This document shows positions 9,023-16,303 of a stretch of DNA of 64,000 nucleotides, piece by piece. Origin of the DNA: Gemmatimonadota bacterium. Lineage in GTDB: Bacteria; Gemmatimonadota; Gemmatimonadetes; Gemmatimonadales; Gemmatimonadaceae. Each line of letters starts with the position of its first letter. Position 1 is the first letter of the stretch. The notes under the pieces were generated by a model. The model did no database searches. It saw only the letters and a list, made by a program, of their open reading frames with translations, and was not told the origin of the DNA. The position numbers were made by a program, and so were the translations under genes. The stretch covers positions 234,702 to 298,701 of the forward strand of contig JAZKBK010000006.1 in NCBI GenBank assembly GCA_040388625.1, written 5' to 3'.

Positions 9023-9025
9023 GGG

Positions 9026-9053
9026 CCGTCCATCCGATAAGCCGGATGGACGG
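9026..9053. terminator. 11-bp perfect hairpin after the YggT gene
   Basis: CCGTCCATCCG and CGGATGGACGG are perfect inverted repeats separated by 6 bases, 11 bp past the stop of the minus-strand YggT gene. No T-tract follows, so this may be a Rho-assisted terminator or an mRNA 3'-end stabilizer separating that operon from metH. Confidence 0.5.
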
Positions 9054-9063
9054 ATATAGTTCT

Positions 9064-9660
9064 CTACATCCCGACCATCCGCAGGAAGGCCCACTCGAGA
9101 ATCCCAAGCAGGAAGTACGCTACGATCGGCGTGATATCGAACATGCCGAGCCGAGGGACGATGTCCCGGAGTGGGCGGAGCAGCGGCTCGGTAAGGGCGA
9201 ACGCCCAGCGCACCCAGCCGGAAAACGGCGATATCGGCAGCCAGGAGACGAGAACCACGATTATGATCGCGAGCCGCAGGACGTCGAATGTGAGCTTCAC
9301 GAGCATGACGAAGAGCCCGGCTGGACCCGATGACGCCGCGAAGATCATCGCCACGAGCCCCTGGAGCACGAAATCGAGGCCGCTGATGATCACGATTCCG
9401 ATGAACACCGCTCCGACCAGAGCCCAGATCGGCGCCGAACTCGGACTTCCACCCGCGCGTACGATGCGCCGCTCGATGGGTGCCACCATGGGATCGACGA
9501 ACCGGCGAATGGTCCGTGCCATCGGATGAAATGGGTTTATCCGTCGGGTCCGAACGAGCCAGTCCAGCAGAAAGGCGATCGCAAGGATGACAACAGCGAC
9601 CGCGACTACTGTGCGGACCGCGCCGGCGAAAAGAGCAAGGAAAGGAAGCAGGGCCATCAT
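9064..9660 (-). CDS. YggT-family integral membrane protein (two YggT repeats)
   Basis: 198 residues with about five hydrophobic segments. The C-terminal half contains the family pattern WLPISPFSGWVRWAFALTEP followed by LLRPLRDIVPRLGMFDITPIV, the hallmark of YggT domains. The N-terminal half has a related but diverged segment (INPFHPMARTIRRFVDPMVA), suggesting an internal duplication. YggT proteins are linked to osmotic tolerance and, in cyanobacteria and plastids, to membrane organization. Biochemistry is unclear. The start ATG overlaps the stop of the upstream propeller gene (ATGA), implying coupled translation. Confidence 0.85.
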   Translation of the reverse strand: MMALLPFLALFAGAVRTVVAVAVVILAIAFLLDWLVRTRRINPFHPMARTIRRFVDPMVAPIERRIVRAGGSPSSAPIWALVGAVFIGIVIISGLDFVLQGLVAMIFAASSGPAGLFVMLVKLTFDVLRLAIIIVVLVSWLPISPFSGWVRWAFALTEPLLRPLRDIVPRLGMFDITPIVAYFLLGILEWAFLRMVGM

Positions 9661-10925
9661 TTACCGGGTGAAGGATTCGCGGCTGGTTCCGGAAAGGGCT
9701 GATTGGTCGATCGTTTCACGTCGTACACGAACGACTGCACCTTCCCGTCAGACAACTTTACGGTATAAAAGAGTTGCGCGTCGTCCGCGACGGAGTTCAT
9801 CGCGATGATGCTGCCGCCGGCGGGAATCGGCAAATCGCTGCGCGGCTCCAGCCGTATGGCGGGTCCGCCGCCCATGAGCCCGCGCGGGCCCATTCCCCGG
9901 TCCGAGCGTCTATTGTCGCCCTCTTTCTCCCGGGCCTTCCTGAGCGAATCCATGCGCTCGCGCATCTCGTTGCGCAACACTGACGGATCCTGCGGGCCGT
10001 ACAGGCGCGCACTCGTTGCGCCGGTCGCAGAGCGATACACCGCGACGAGATACTCGTCACCAGCCGTCCTTGCGAACAACAGGGTGTCGTCCGCCTGGGG
10101 AATGAGCGACGGCCAACGCGTCTCGCGGATCACGTCGGTGTTGGCGAGAATGATTCTGCCGCGCGGAGCGTCACGGTCGGTCTGCAGGAAAAAATAACTT
10201 CCAGCATTGTCCACGAATTCGTAGCGTGAATCGAACGATTGCACAAGCTTAACGACGGGCGCGCCGAAATTGGGCTTGCCGGGATCATCGAGATCGATGA
10301 AGTAGATGCGTGTGTGCGAATCCGCAGGATACGAGATGGTGAACACCGCGTAATGGCCGTCGTCGCTCACACGCGCCGCGTAACGCCACTCGGGATGATC
10401 GAACTGGCTGAAGATCAGTGCGTCATTCGATTCGGCGCGGCCGAGTCCGTGATAGTAGATGCGCTCGCGCCCATTCGCAGAATCCTGACGCACGTACAGA
10501 AAGCCCTTTTCGTCGTGCGACCAGGGGGCAGGCGAGATGCGAGCGTAGTGCAAGACATCGGGAAGATCTCTTCCCGTCTGAACGTCACGAACGCGAACCT
10601 GATATGGTCCCGTGCCCGTTGCCGCGCCGACTCCGTAAGCGACGTAGCGGCCGTTTGGCGAGGGCGCGACGATGGAGAAGCTTCCGGCCGGAAGCAGCAT
10701 GCGCGGAGCGACACCTTCTCCGCTACGCACCTGCAGCGCACCCGACGCGTCAACGTCGAAGTACTGCCTGCCGGTCTTGAACGGCGCGAGCAGACTCGGC
10801 GGCGTCAGCTCCGTTATTGCAGAGCGTCCCGGAGCGTTCGCAGCCGTACTCTGCGCAACAACTGTGGTCGGGACGTAACCGCCAACCAGAATGGAGAGAG
10901 CCAGCCAGCGAATGTGTCGGTGCAT
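9657..10925 (-). CDS. Secreted TolB/WD40-like beta-propeller protein
   Basis: 422 residues. A signal peptide (WLALSILVGGYVPTTVVAQ) precedes a repetitive beta-rich region with TolB-type phrases: VAPSPNGRYVAYGVG, ISPAPWSHDEKGFLYVRQD, ARVSDDGHYAVFTISYP. It resembles the N-terminal propeller of prolyl-oligopeptidase-like and TolB proteins, but no alpha/beta-hydrolase domain follows. A charged low-complexity stretch near residues 325-355 (RMDSLRKAREKEGDNRR) interrupts the pattern. The ATG at 10925 was chosen to give an intact signal peptide. It is translationally coupled to yggT. Function is unknown. Confidence 0.7.
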   Translation of the reverse strand: MHRHIRWLALSILVGGYVPTTVVAQSTAANAPGRSAITELTPPSLLAPFKTGRQYFDVDASGALQVRSGEGVAPRMLLPAGSFSIVAPSPNGRYVAYGVGAATGTGPYQVRVRDVQTGRDLPDVLHYARISPAPWSHDEKGFLYVRQDSANGRERIYYHGLGRAESNDALIFSQFDHPEWRYAARVSDDGHYAVFTISYPADSHTRIYFIDLDDPGKPNFGAPVVKLVQSFDSRYEFVDNAGSYFFLQTDRDAPRGRIILANTDVIRETRWPSLIPQADDTLLFARTAGDEYLVAVYRSATGATSARLYGPQDPSVLRNEMRERMDSLRKAREKEGDNRRSDRGMGPRGLMGGGPAIRLEPRSDLPIPAGGSIIAMNSVADDAQLFYTVKLSDGKVQSFVYDVKRSTNQPFPEPAANPSPGK

Positions 10926-11113
10926 GGGATGGGAGTGGTTGCGTCTGAATCTACGGCAACGTGCGACGTGCCACAGCCAACTGTACGTCGCTGCCACGTT
11001 GCGTGTTATCCGATCCTAGATACACCGATGACCCCCATTCCGCACCGATCGAACGCCATAGATTTGTGGGCGGCCGTGCAAGGCCCGCATGTGAACCAAC
11101 AATCGAACGCACC

Positions 11114-11623
11114 ATGCCCGAATCGAAGGACCGCCGCTACTGGCTCCTCAAGAGTGAGCCAACCTGCTTCTCATACGACGACCTGCTGGCCTCACCCGGC
11201 CGGACGACCTACTGGAGCGGCGTGCGTAACTACCAGGCCCGCAACTTCATGCGTGACGACATGAAGAAAGGCGACGGGGTGCTCTTCTATTACTCCGGTG
11301 CCGATCCCGCCGGTATAGTGGGGACGGCAGAGATCGTGCGGGAGGGCTACCCTGATTTTTCCGCGTGGAACCCGTCGGACGAGCATTATGACCCCAAGAG
11401 CAGCGAGGCCAGCCCGGTCTGGTACATGGTCGACATCCGGGCCGGCGACCGATTCGAGAACTTCCTCGACCTCCCGGGCCTGCGGCACGTCCGCGAGCTG
11501 GAGAAGATGGAGCTGCTTAGAAAAGGAAGCCGGCTCTCGGTGCAGCCGGTCCGCCCGGACGAGTGGGCGACCATCCTCCGGATCGGCGGAATATCCCGCC
11601 GTGGGCGCTCGCGAGCTCGTTGA
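11114..11623 (+). CDS. EVE (PUA-like) domain protein
   Basis: 169 residues covering one EVE domain: YWLLKSEPTCFSYDDL, TYWSGVRNYQARNFMRDDMK, GDGVLFYYSG, GIVGTAEIVREGYPD, AWNPSDEHYDPKS and WYMVDIRAG. EVE domains are PUA-like folds thought to bind modified bases in RNA or DNA, and some occur next to modification-dependent restriction genes. None is adjacent here, so a housekeeping role is more likely. The ATG at 11114 begins the canonical sequence. The extreme C-terminus (RRGRSRAR) lies beyond the domain. The gene diverges from the propeller gene across 188 bp with no clear promoter. Confidence 0.9.
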   Translation: MPESKDRRYWLLKSEPTCFSYDDLLASPGRTTYWSGVRNYQARNFMRDDMKKGDGVLFYYSGADPAGIVGTAEIVREGYPDFSAWNPSDEHYDPKSSEASPVWYMVDIRAGDRFENFLDLPGLRHVRELEKMELLRKGSRLSVQPVRPDEWATILRIGGISRRGRSRAR

Positions 11624-11648
11624 CGGCATGGCCGGACCCGAGTATGTT
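11620..11648 (+). promoter_or_regulatory. Promoter of the TetR-TolC-EmrA operon
   Basis: TTGACG (11620-11625) and TATGTT (11643-11648) are separated by 17 bp, a near-consensus housekeeping promoter. The -10 box lies inside the palindromic operator. Confidence 0.7.
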
Positions 11649-11669
11649 ACTGACTGGTCAGTAACATAC
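11642..11669. promoter_or_regulatory. Perfect 13+2+13 palindrome, probable TetR operator
   Basis: GTATGTTACTGAC, two bases (TG), then GTCAGTAACATAC form a perfect inverted repeat ending 11 bp before the TetR-family start codon. It overlaps the -10 box and predicted start site, exactly where a TetR dimer would block transcription. The inner TGACTGGTCA resembles operators of AcrR/QacR-like repressors. Confidence 0.8.
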
Positions 11670-11680
11670 CGAAAACACAT

Positions 11681-12316
11681 ATGTCAGCAGAAGTTACGGA
11701 ACCGCGCTGGCGGCGGCTTCCGGAAGAACGCCCCCAACAGATACTGCACGCTGCGCTCGAGGTATTCGGCGAGCACGGCCTTGCAGGTGCACGCCTGGAA
11801 GACATTGCCAGACAGGCCGGCGTGTCCAAGGGCACCATATACCTCTACTTCCCGAACAAGGAAGCGCTGTTCCGCGAGATGGTACGCTCGACCATAGTCG
11901 AGGCAATCGTCGCAGGCGAGGGGATTCCAGACACCGGCTCGGCGCGTGAGCAACTGCTCGCATTCATGCAGCACTACTGGGCTTTCGTGCGCACGCCGGC
12001 ATTCTCGGTGATCTACCGGGTCGTCGTGAGCGAGCTGCACCACTTTCCGGATCTGGTGGAGTTCTACAGCGCCGAAGTCATTGCTCGCACTCAGAAACTT
12101 CTCTCCGGCATAATACGGCGTGGCATCGATGCTGGAGAGTTTCGTGCGTTGGATCCAGCGGTCGCGGGGCGGATGCTGATCTCTCTCTTCAGCACGAGCG
12201 CCATGTGGTGCTGCAAGCGAAAGTACTTCCCTCACCTTCGCAACCGGCCGGACGAACAGATATACAACGAGCTGGTTGACTTCTACCTTTCCGCGCTCCG
12301 CGCGGTACCTCAATAA
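11681..12316 (+). CDS. TetR-family transcriptional repressor
   Basis: 211 residues. The N-terminal helix-turn-helix (about 18-65) reads ILHAALEVFGEHGLAGA, LEDIARQAGVSKGTIYLYF and NKEALFREMV, a textbook TetR DNA-binding domain. The C-terminal part is a variable ligand-binding helical domain. The gene sits just downstream of a perfect palindromic operator that overlaps its own promoter, so autoregulation is expected. Its stop codon overlaps the start of the TolC-like gene (TAATG), so it heads an export operon, an arrangement typical of drug- or solvent-responsive efflux regulators. The inducer is not predictable. Confidence 0.93.
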   Translation: MSAEVTEPRWRRLPEERPQQILHAALEVFGEHGLAGARLEDIARQAGVSKGTIYLYFPNKEALFREMVRSTIVEAIVAGEGIPDTGSAREQLLAFMQHYWAFVRTPAFSVIYRVVVSELHHFPDLVEFYSAEVIARTQKLLSGIIRRGIDAGEFRALDPAVAGRMLISLFSTSAMWCCKRKYFPHLRNRPDEQIYNELVDFYLSALRAVPQ

Positions 12317-13674
12317 TGAAAGGCAAATTCACCACGTGCATGGCGCTTGTGTTGAGCCTGGGCATTGCATCGGGCATGGCGGTGCAATCACTGGTAGCAC
12401 AGGACACGACCACGGCGCCGGTACCATCCACATTATCGATCGGCGATGCGGCTCGCATTGCCGCTCGCAACAGCGCGCCGGCGCAGGGCGCACGGATACG
12501 TGTAACCGAGGCAGAAGCGCGCGTGCGCCAGAGCCGCGCGGACATGTTGCCATCGTTGAAGGCGTCCGCGTCGCAATTCACTCGAACGCTCAACACCGCG
12601 TCATTCGGTTTCTCGCTTCCCGGGCTCAATCCGAACGGACAGATCATCGGCCCGTTCCACGTGCTCGATGCGCGCGGAAGTGCGGAGGCGCCGTTGTTCA
12701 ACTTCAGCGCTTTCGCGCGGTACCGCGCCGCTGGTGCGGCGGTCAAGGCGAGCAGCGCTTCTGCGACAGTCGCATCGGAGCAGGCAGGCTCACAGGCTGC
12801 GCTGGCGTACATCCAGGCGCTGCGTGCTGAAGACGATCTCCGCGCGCGCGGCGAGGACAGTGTGCTCGCTGCCGATCTCGTGAACGTTGCACAGGCTCAG
12901 CTCGACGCCGGGACGGGCATCGCCCTGGACGTTACCCGCGCGCAGGCGCAGCTCGCATCGACGCGCGCCGGTCTCATCAACTCGCGCGCGGCGCGTGACC
13001 GCACGCTCATTGCGCTTGCGCGCGCGCTCAACGTTCCGGCGCGCACGCCGCTCGTTCTGACCGATTCACTCGGCAGCATGGACACCACAGCCGTGACCAC
13101 CGACGAGGCGGCAGCCACCGAGCGGGCGTTGCGGAACCGACCCGATCTGCTCCAGGCAGCGGCACGCATTGCAGCCGCCCAACAGGCGGTAAGCGCTATT
13201 CGCGCCGAGTACCTGCCGACCGTGTCGCTCGTCGCCGACGATGGCGTCAACGGACTGTCGGTGCATCACATGTTGAATACTTACGAATACGGTCTTCAGA
13301 TATCAGTTCCGGTTCTCGATGGACTCCGTCGCTCCGGCCGCATTCAGGAGCAGCAAGGTCTGGTGCGCGAAGCGCAGGTGCAGCAGCAGGACATCCGGCA
13401 GCAGGCCGCCGCGGACGTCAGTACCGCGATCCTCGACCTGCACGCAGCGGAGCAGCAGGTGCAGGCGACGCGGGAACAGCTGAGGCTGGCCGAGCAGGAA
13501 GTCTCGCAGGCGCGCGAGCGTTTTCGCGCGGGAGTAGCCGGTAACGCTGACGTCATAACGGCTCTGCTGGGACTCACCACGGCGCGCACCTCGGTCATCG
13601 ATGCGCAAACGAATTTCCAGACGGCTCGCGTCGCGCTCGCGCGCGCGCAAGGCGTCGTCACGACCCTTCCCTGA
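12316..13674 (+). CDS. TolC-family outer-membrane efflux channel
   Basis: 452 residues. A signal peptide (ALVLSLGIASGMAVQSLVAQ) precedes two repeats of the outer-membrane efflux protein domain rich in long Ala/Gln/Arg coiled-coil helices: ARIRVTEAEARVRQSRADMLP and, in the second half, VREAQVQQQDIRQQAAADVS. TolC proteins trimerize into a periplasm-spanning tunnel. It is the second gene of the TetR operon, overlapping the repressor stop by one base, and is followed after 20 bp by a membrane-fusion protein. Length is normal for the family. Confidence 0.9.
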   Translation: MKGKFTTCMALVLSLGIASGMAVQSLVAQDTTTAPVPSTLSIGDAARIAARNSAPAQGARIRVTEAEARVRQSRADMLPSLKASASQFTRTLNTASFGFSLPGLNPNGQIIGPFHVLDARGSAEAPLFNFSAFARYRAAGAAVKASSASATVASEQAGSQAALAYIQALRAEDDLRARGEDSVLAADLVNVAQAQLDAGTGIALDVTRAQAQLASTRAGLINSRAARDRTLIALARALNVPARTPLVLTDSLGSMDTTAVTTDEAAATERALRNRPDLLQAAARIAAAQQAVSAIRAEYLPTVSLVADDGVNGLSVHHMLNTYEYGLQISVPVLDGLRRSGRIQEQQGLVREAQVQQQDIRQQAAADVSTAILDLHAAEQQVQATREQLRLAEQEVSQARERFRAGVAGNADVITALLGLTTARTSVIDAQTNFQTARVALARAQGVVTTLP

Positions 13675-13694
13675 GCACTCACTCTCTCGTAAAC

Positions 13695-14747
13695 ATGGCA
13701 AGCGAACCCGGCAGCAAGCGCAAGATCATCATCCCCATCGTCATTGTAGTTGCGGTCGTCGCGGCGATATGGGGCTTCAGGACGTGGAGTTATTCACGCA
13801 GTCATGAGAGCACTGACGACGCGCAGGTGGACGGCCACATCGTTCCTGTGCTCGCCAAGGTTGGCGGCTACGTGACCAGCGTCGCGGCGGACGAGAATCA
13901 GCACGTGAACGAGAATCAGATTCTCGTGACACTGGATGACGCGGAGTATCGCGTTCGTGTCGAGTCGGCGCAGGCCGATCTCGCCGCGGCGGAGGGCGTC
14001 GCTGGAACCAGGACGACCGAGGGTCAGGCTGAAGGCCAGGTGGCCACCGCGTCGGGGCAGCGGTCGCAGCTCGATGCCCAGGTCATCGCGGCGCAGGCGG
14101 CCAACACGAACGCGCAGGCGAATCTGGCGAGAATGAAGGACCTGGCAGCGAAGCAGATCGTGTCGAAGCAGCAGCTCGATGCTGCGCAGGCAGCAGCAGC
14201 AGCGGCCGAAGCGCAGTTGCTCGCGGCGCAGCGCCAGGTCACGACAGCGGGTTCGCAGATATCCACCGCGCAGGCCGGCGTGCGAATCGCCGAAGCACGG
14301 TCGAGCGCCGCACAGGCAGCGCTGGACAACGCGAAGCTGCAGTTGAGCTATACTCGCATCACGGCGCCCGCGAGCGGTCTCGTTGCACGCAAGCAGGTCG
14401 AGGTTGGCCAGCTCGTGACAGCCGGCCAGCCTGTGATGAGCATCGTGGCGGACACGGGCATGTGGGTGACGGCGAATTTCAAGGAGACGCAGCTCAACGA
14501 CATCAAGGTCGGCCAGCCGGTCGAATTCGACGTCGATGCCTACGGCGGTTGCACTGCACGCGGGAAGGTCGAGAGCCTGAGCGGCGCGACTGGCGCAAAG
14601 TTCGCGCTTCTGCCACCTGACAACGCAACCGGGAACTTCACCAAGGTCGTTCAGCGCGTACCGATTCGCATCGCGGTAACGAATGGATGCCCCGATCATC
14701 CTTTACGGCCTGGCCTCTCGGTAAACGTCCACGTAGCGACCCAGTAG
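13695..14747 (+). CDS. EmrA/HlyD-type membrane fusion protein
   Basis: 350 residues. One N-terminal membrane anchor (about 10-28), then the EmrA-like signature ESTDDAQVDGHIVPVLAKVGG, a biotinyl-lipoyl-like half, a long Ala/Gln-rich coiled-coil hairpin (about 85-205) and the second half (LSYTRITAPASGLVARKQVEVGQ). This is the subfamily that bridges an MFS pump of EmrB type to TolC. It lies 20 bp after the TolC-like gene. No EmrB or ABC permease follows, so the inner-membrane partner must lie elsewhere or be recruited from another system. Confidence 0.9.
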   Translation: MASEPGSKRKIIIPIVIVVAVVAAIWGFRTWSYSRSHESTDDAQVDGHIVPVLAKVGGYVTSVAADENQHVNENQILVTLDDAEYRVRVESAQADLAAAEGVAGTRTTEGQAEGQVATASGQRSQLDAQVIAAQAANTNAQANLARMKDLAAKQIVSKQQLDAAQAAAAAAEAQLLAAQRQVTTAGSQISTAQAGVRIAEARSSAAQAALDNAKLQLSYTRITAPASGLVARKQVEVGQLVTAGQPVMSIVADTGMWVTANFKETQLNDIKVGQPVEFDVDAYGGCTARGKVESLSGATGAKFALLPPDNATGNFTKVVQRVPIRIAVTNGCPDHPLRPGLSVNVHVATQ

Positions 14748-14806
14748 CGCACGAGGTAGACGCACCCGGGAGCGCGGTAAGTGATGGCGCTGGGCAGGCG
14801 GGCGGT

Positions 14807-14832
14807 CCGCCGGGGTTTAGATTTCCCGGCGG
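14807..14832 (+). terminator. GC hairpin between the efflux operon and the sigma operon
   Basis: CCGCCGGG and CCCGGCGG form a perfect 8-bp stem with a 10-base loop (GTTTAGATTT). No T-tract follows. It may end the efflux operon or structure the sigma-factor leader. Its presence argues for the sigma factor starting downstream, at GTG 14865. Confidence 0.45.
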
Positions 14833-14864
14833 TGTCCCCACCTCCCAGCCCCTCAACTCAACGC

Positions 14865-15416
14865 GTGAACGAGCCGTCGCGTAATTCTTCTGACGAGCGG
14901 TTACTGACCGCCGCTGCCCAGCGGGGCGACCAGGCGGCGTTCGGAATGCTCGTACAGTTGCATGCAAAGCGTGCGTATGCGGTCGCACGGGCGATTGTGA
15001 CTGTGCACGAAGATGCGGAGGATGCTGTTCAGGAAGCTTTCGTCCGCGCGTATCAGGCGCTGGACAGATTCAATCTGGAGCAGTCGTTTGGACCGTGGCT
15101 CAACCGGATCGTGGCCAACGCGGCACTGGATCTTGCAAGGCGACGGAAGGTACGTACAACTGATGAGCTGCACGAATCGCTCGCGGGAAGCTTTCGTGAT
15201 CCTGGTGAAGCGGACGAGCTTCGGCGCCGGTTGGGTGAAGCACTGGCGCAATTGCCTGAACGCATGAGATCGGTGCTGGTCTTGCACGACATAGAAGGGT
15301 TCGCACACTCCGAGATAGGAAAGACGCTCGGGATACCGGAAGGAACGGCGCGATCGGACCTGCACCACGCTCGACAGCGGCTGCGGGGAATGTTGCGCGA
15401 CTTGAGGAACGACTGA
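14865..15416 (+). CDS. ECF-subfamily RNA polymerase sigma factor
   Basis: 183 residues from GTG 14865. The open frame extends upstream to ATG 14784, but that extension is proline-rich and crosses a hairpin. Region 2 is clear: FGMLVQLHAKRAYAVARAIV, then EDAEDAVQEAFVRAYQALDRF. Region 4 is clear as well: LPERMRSVLVLHDIEGFAHSEIGKTLGIPEGTARSDLHHARQRLR. There is no region 1 or 3, as expected for ECF factors. The stop overlaps the next start (TGATG), and the three-gene set sigma, single-pass membrane protein, periplasmic Spy-like protein suggests envelope- or metal-stress control by an anti-sigma factor. Confidence 0.92.
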   Translation: MNEPSRNSSDERLLTAAAQRGDQAAFGMLVQLHAKRAYAVARAIVTVHEDAEDAVQEAFVRAYQALDRFNLEQSFGPWLNRIVANAALDLARRRKVRTTDELHESLAGSFRDPGEADELRRRLGEALAQLPERMRSVLVLHDIEGFAHSEIGKTLGIPEGTARSDLHHARQRLRGMLRDLRND

Positions 15417-15811
15417 TGACGGACAACCAGATCAGGCTCGACGAGCCGCTGCCCGACAAGGTGATTGCGACCGTGCGCGACATGTATGCGCCGCCTGACG
15501 GCGACGCGTACTGGAGTGTGCTCGAGTCGCGCATAATGGCGCGCATCGGTGACTCTGCGGCAGGCCGGTGGTGGATGGTGGTCGGGAGCTGGGCGCGCGG
15601 TGGTCTCGTTGCCGCGGCGGCGATCATAGTGGCGGCGGTCGTCGGCGCGTTGCTGATTCAGGCACACGATCGGGATCTGCGCACGGCATATGAGTCGGCC
15701 ACACAGCCCAGCATCACGCAACAGGTAACCGTGCCGACTGGCGCGCTGAGCGAGCGTGACGGTCCAGATACGCGTGGCGCGACCTTCCGCGACGTAATCT
15801 CCTCTCACTAG
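15416..15811 (+). CDS. Probable membrane anti-sigma factor
   Basis: 131 residues. The N-terminal cytoplasmic part (about 1-60) contains a short amphipathic region (YWSVLESRIMARIGDSAAGRW) of the sort that binds sigma factors. A single transmembrane segment follows (about 62-83, GLVAAAAIIVAAVVGALLI), then a short periplasmic tail. No zinc-finger HxxxCxxC motif is visible, so it is not a ZAS-type anti-sigma factor. The call rests on topology and a one-base overlap with the ECF gene upstream. It could instead be an unrelated small membrane protein. Confidence 0.65.
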   Translation: MTDNQIRLDEPLPDKVIATVRDMYAPPDGDAYWSVLESRIMARIGDSAAGRWWMVVGSWARGGLVAAAAIIVAAVVGALLIQAHDRDLRTAYESATQPSITQQVTVPTGALSERDGPDTRGATFRDVISSH

Positions 15812-15817
15812 CACTTG

Positions 15818-16225
15818 ATGCAACAGTCCAAACTGGTCGCGGCCCTGGTGATCATCGGTGCATTCGTCGCTGGCGGGGCCATTGGCGTTGCCGGCGATCG
15901 CGCTTTGCGCCCGGACAACGCAAGCGGACCAGTCGATTCCCGCACCTTCTGGAATCGCACCGCGACGGAGTGGGGACTGACCTCCGCCCAACGAGCAGTC
16001 GTCGACTCGCTGATGGACGCACAGCGGAAGAAGATCTCCGCGATCTACAAGCCGCTCCGCCCGACGCTGGATTCGGCCGATGCACTGGCCCACCTCGTGA
16101 GCGACAGCACCCAGGACGCGCTTCGCCGCGTCCTCAATCCCGAGCAGCAGAAAAAGCTCGACGCCCTGCGCGCCGAGATGCGGAAGCACGACGCCGCGCG
16201 CCGCGCGCGACGGATGAAGATGTAG
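15818..16225 (+). CDS. Periplasmic Spy/CpxP/heavy-metal-sensor-like protein
   Basis: 135 residues from ATG 15818. An N-terminal hydrophobic segment (LVAALVIIGAFVAGGAIGVAG) anchors or exports it. The rest is all-helical and carries two LTxxQ-type motifs: WGLTSAQRAVVDSLM near residue 55 and LNPEQQKKLDALRAEM near 110. Such motifs define the Spy/CpxP/CnrX group of periplasmic chaperones and metal sensors. The position directly after an ECF sigma and putative anti-sigma gene parallels the CnrX-CnrY-CnrH logic, in which a periplasmic sensor controls sigma release. Metal binding is not demonstrable here: the sequence has few His and no Cys. Confidence 0.7.
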   Translation: MQQSKLVAALVIIGAFVAGGAIGVAGDRALRPDNASGPVDSRTFWNRTATEWGLTSAQRAVVDSLMDAQRKKISAIYKPLRPTLDSADALAHLVSDSTQDALRRVLNPEQQKKLDALRAEMRKHDAARRARRMKM

Positions 16226-16250
16226 GGCAGGCACGGGGGCCTGCCCGTAC
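16222..16250. repeat. REP-like palindrome (family 1)
   Basis: GTA, then GGGCAGGC-ACGGGG-GCCTGCCC, then GTAC: an 8-bp stem with a 6-base loop, overlapping the stop codon of the Spy-like gene. The same core recurs at 45029, 47821, 53641 and 53829. Confidence 0.85.
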
Positions 16251-16303
16251 GATCATCCGCCCTGCCCCGTCGAAAAGCATTGACGGCGGCGCGATATTAC
16301 GGG

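Noticed and set aside
10239..11264. Plus-strand ORF running into the EVE gene
   Set aside because: Mostly antisense to the propeller gene; the EVE domain is in another frame with its own ATG.
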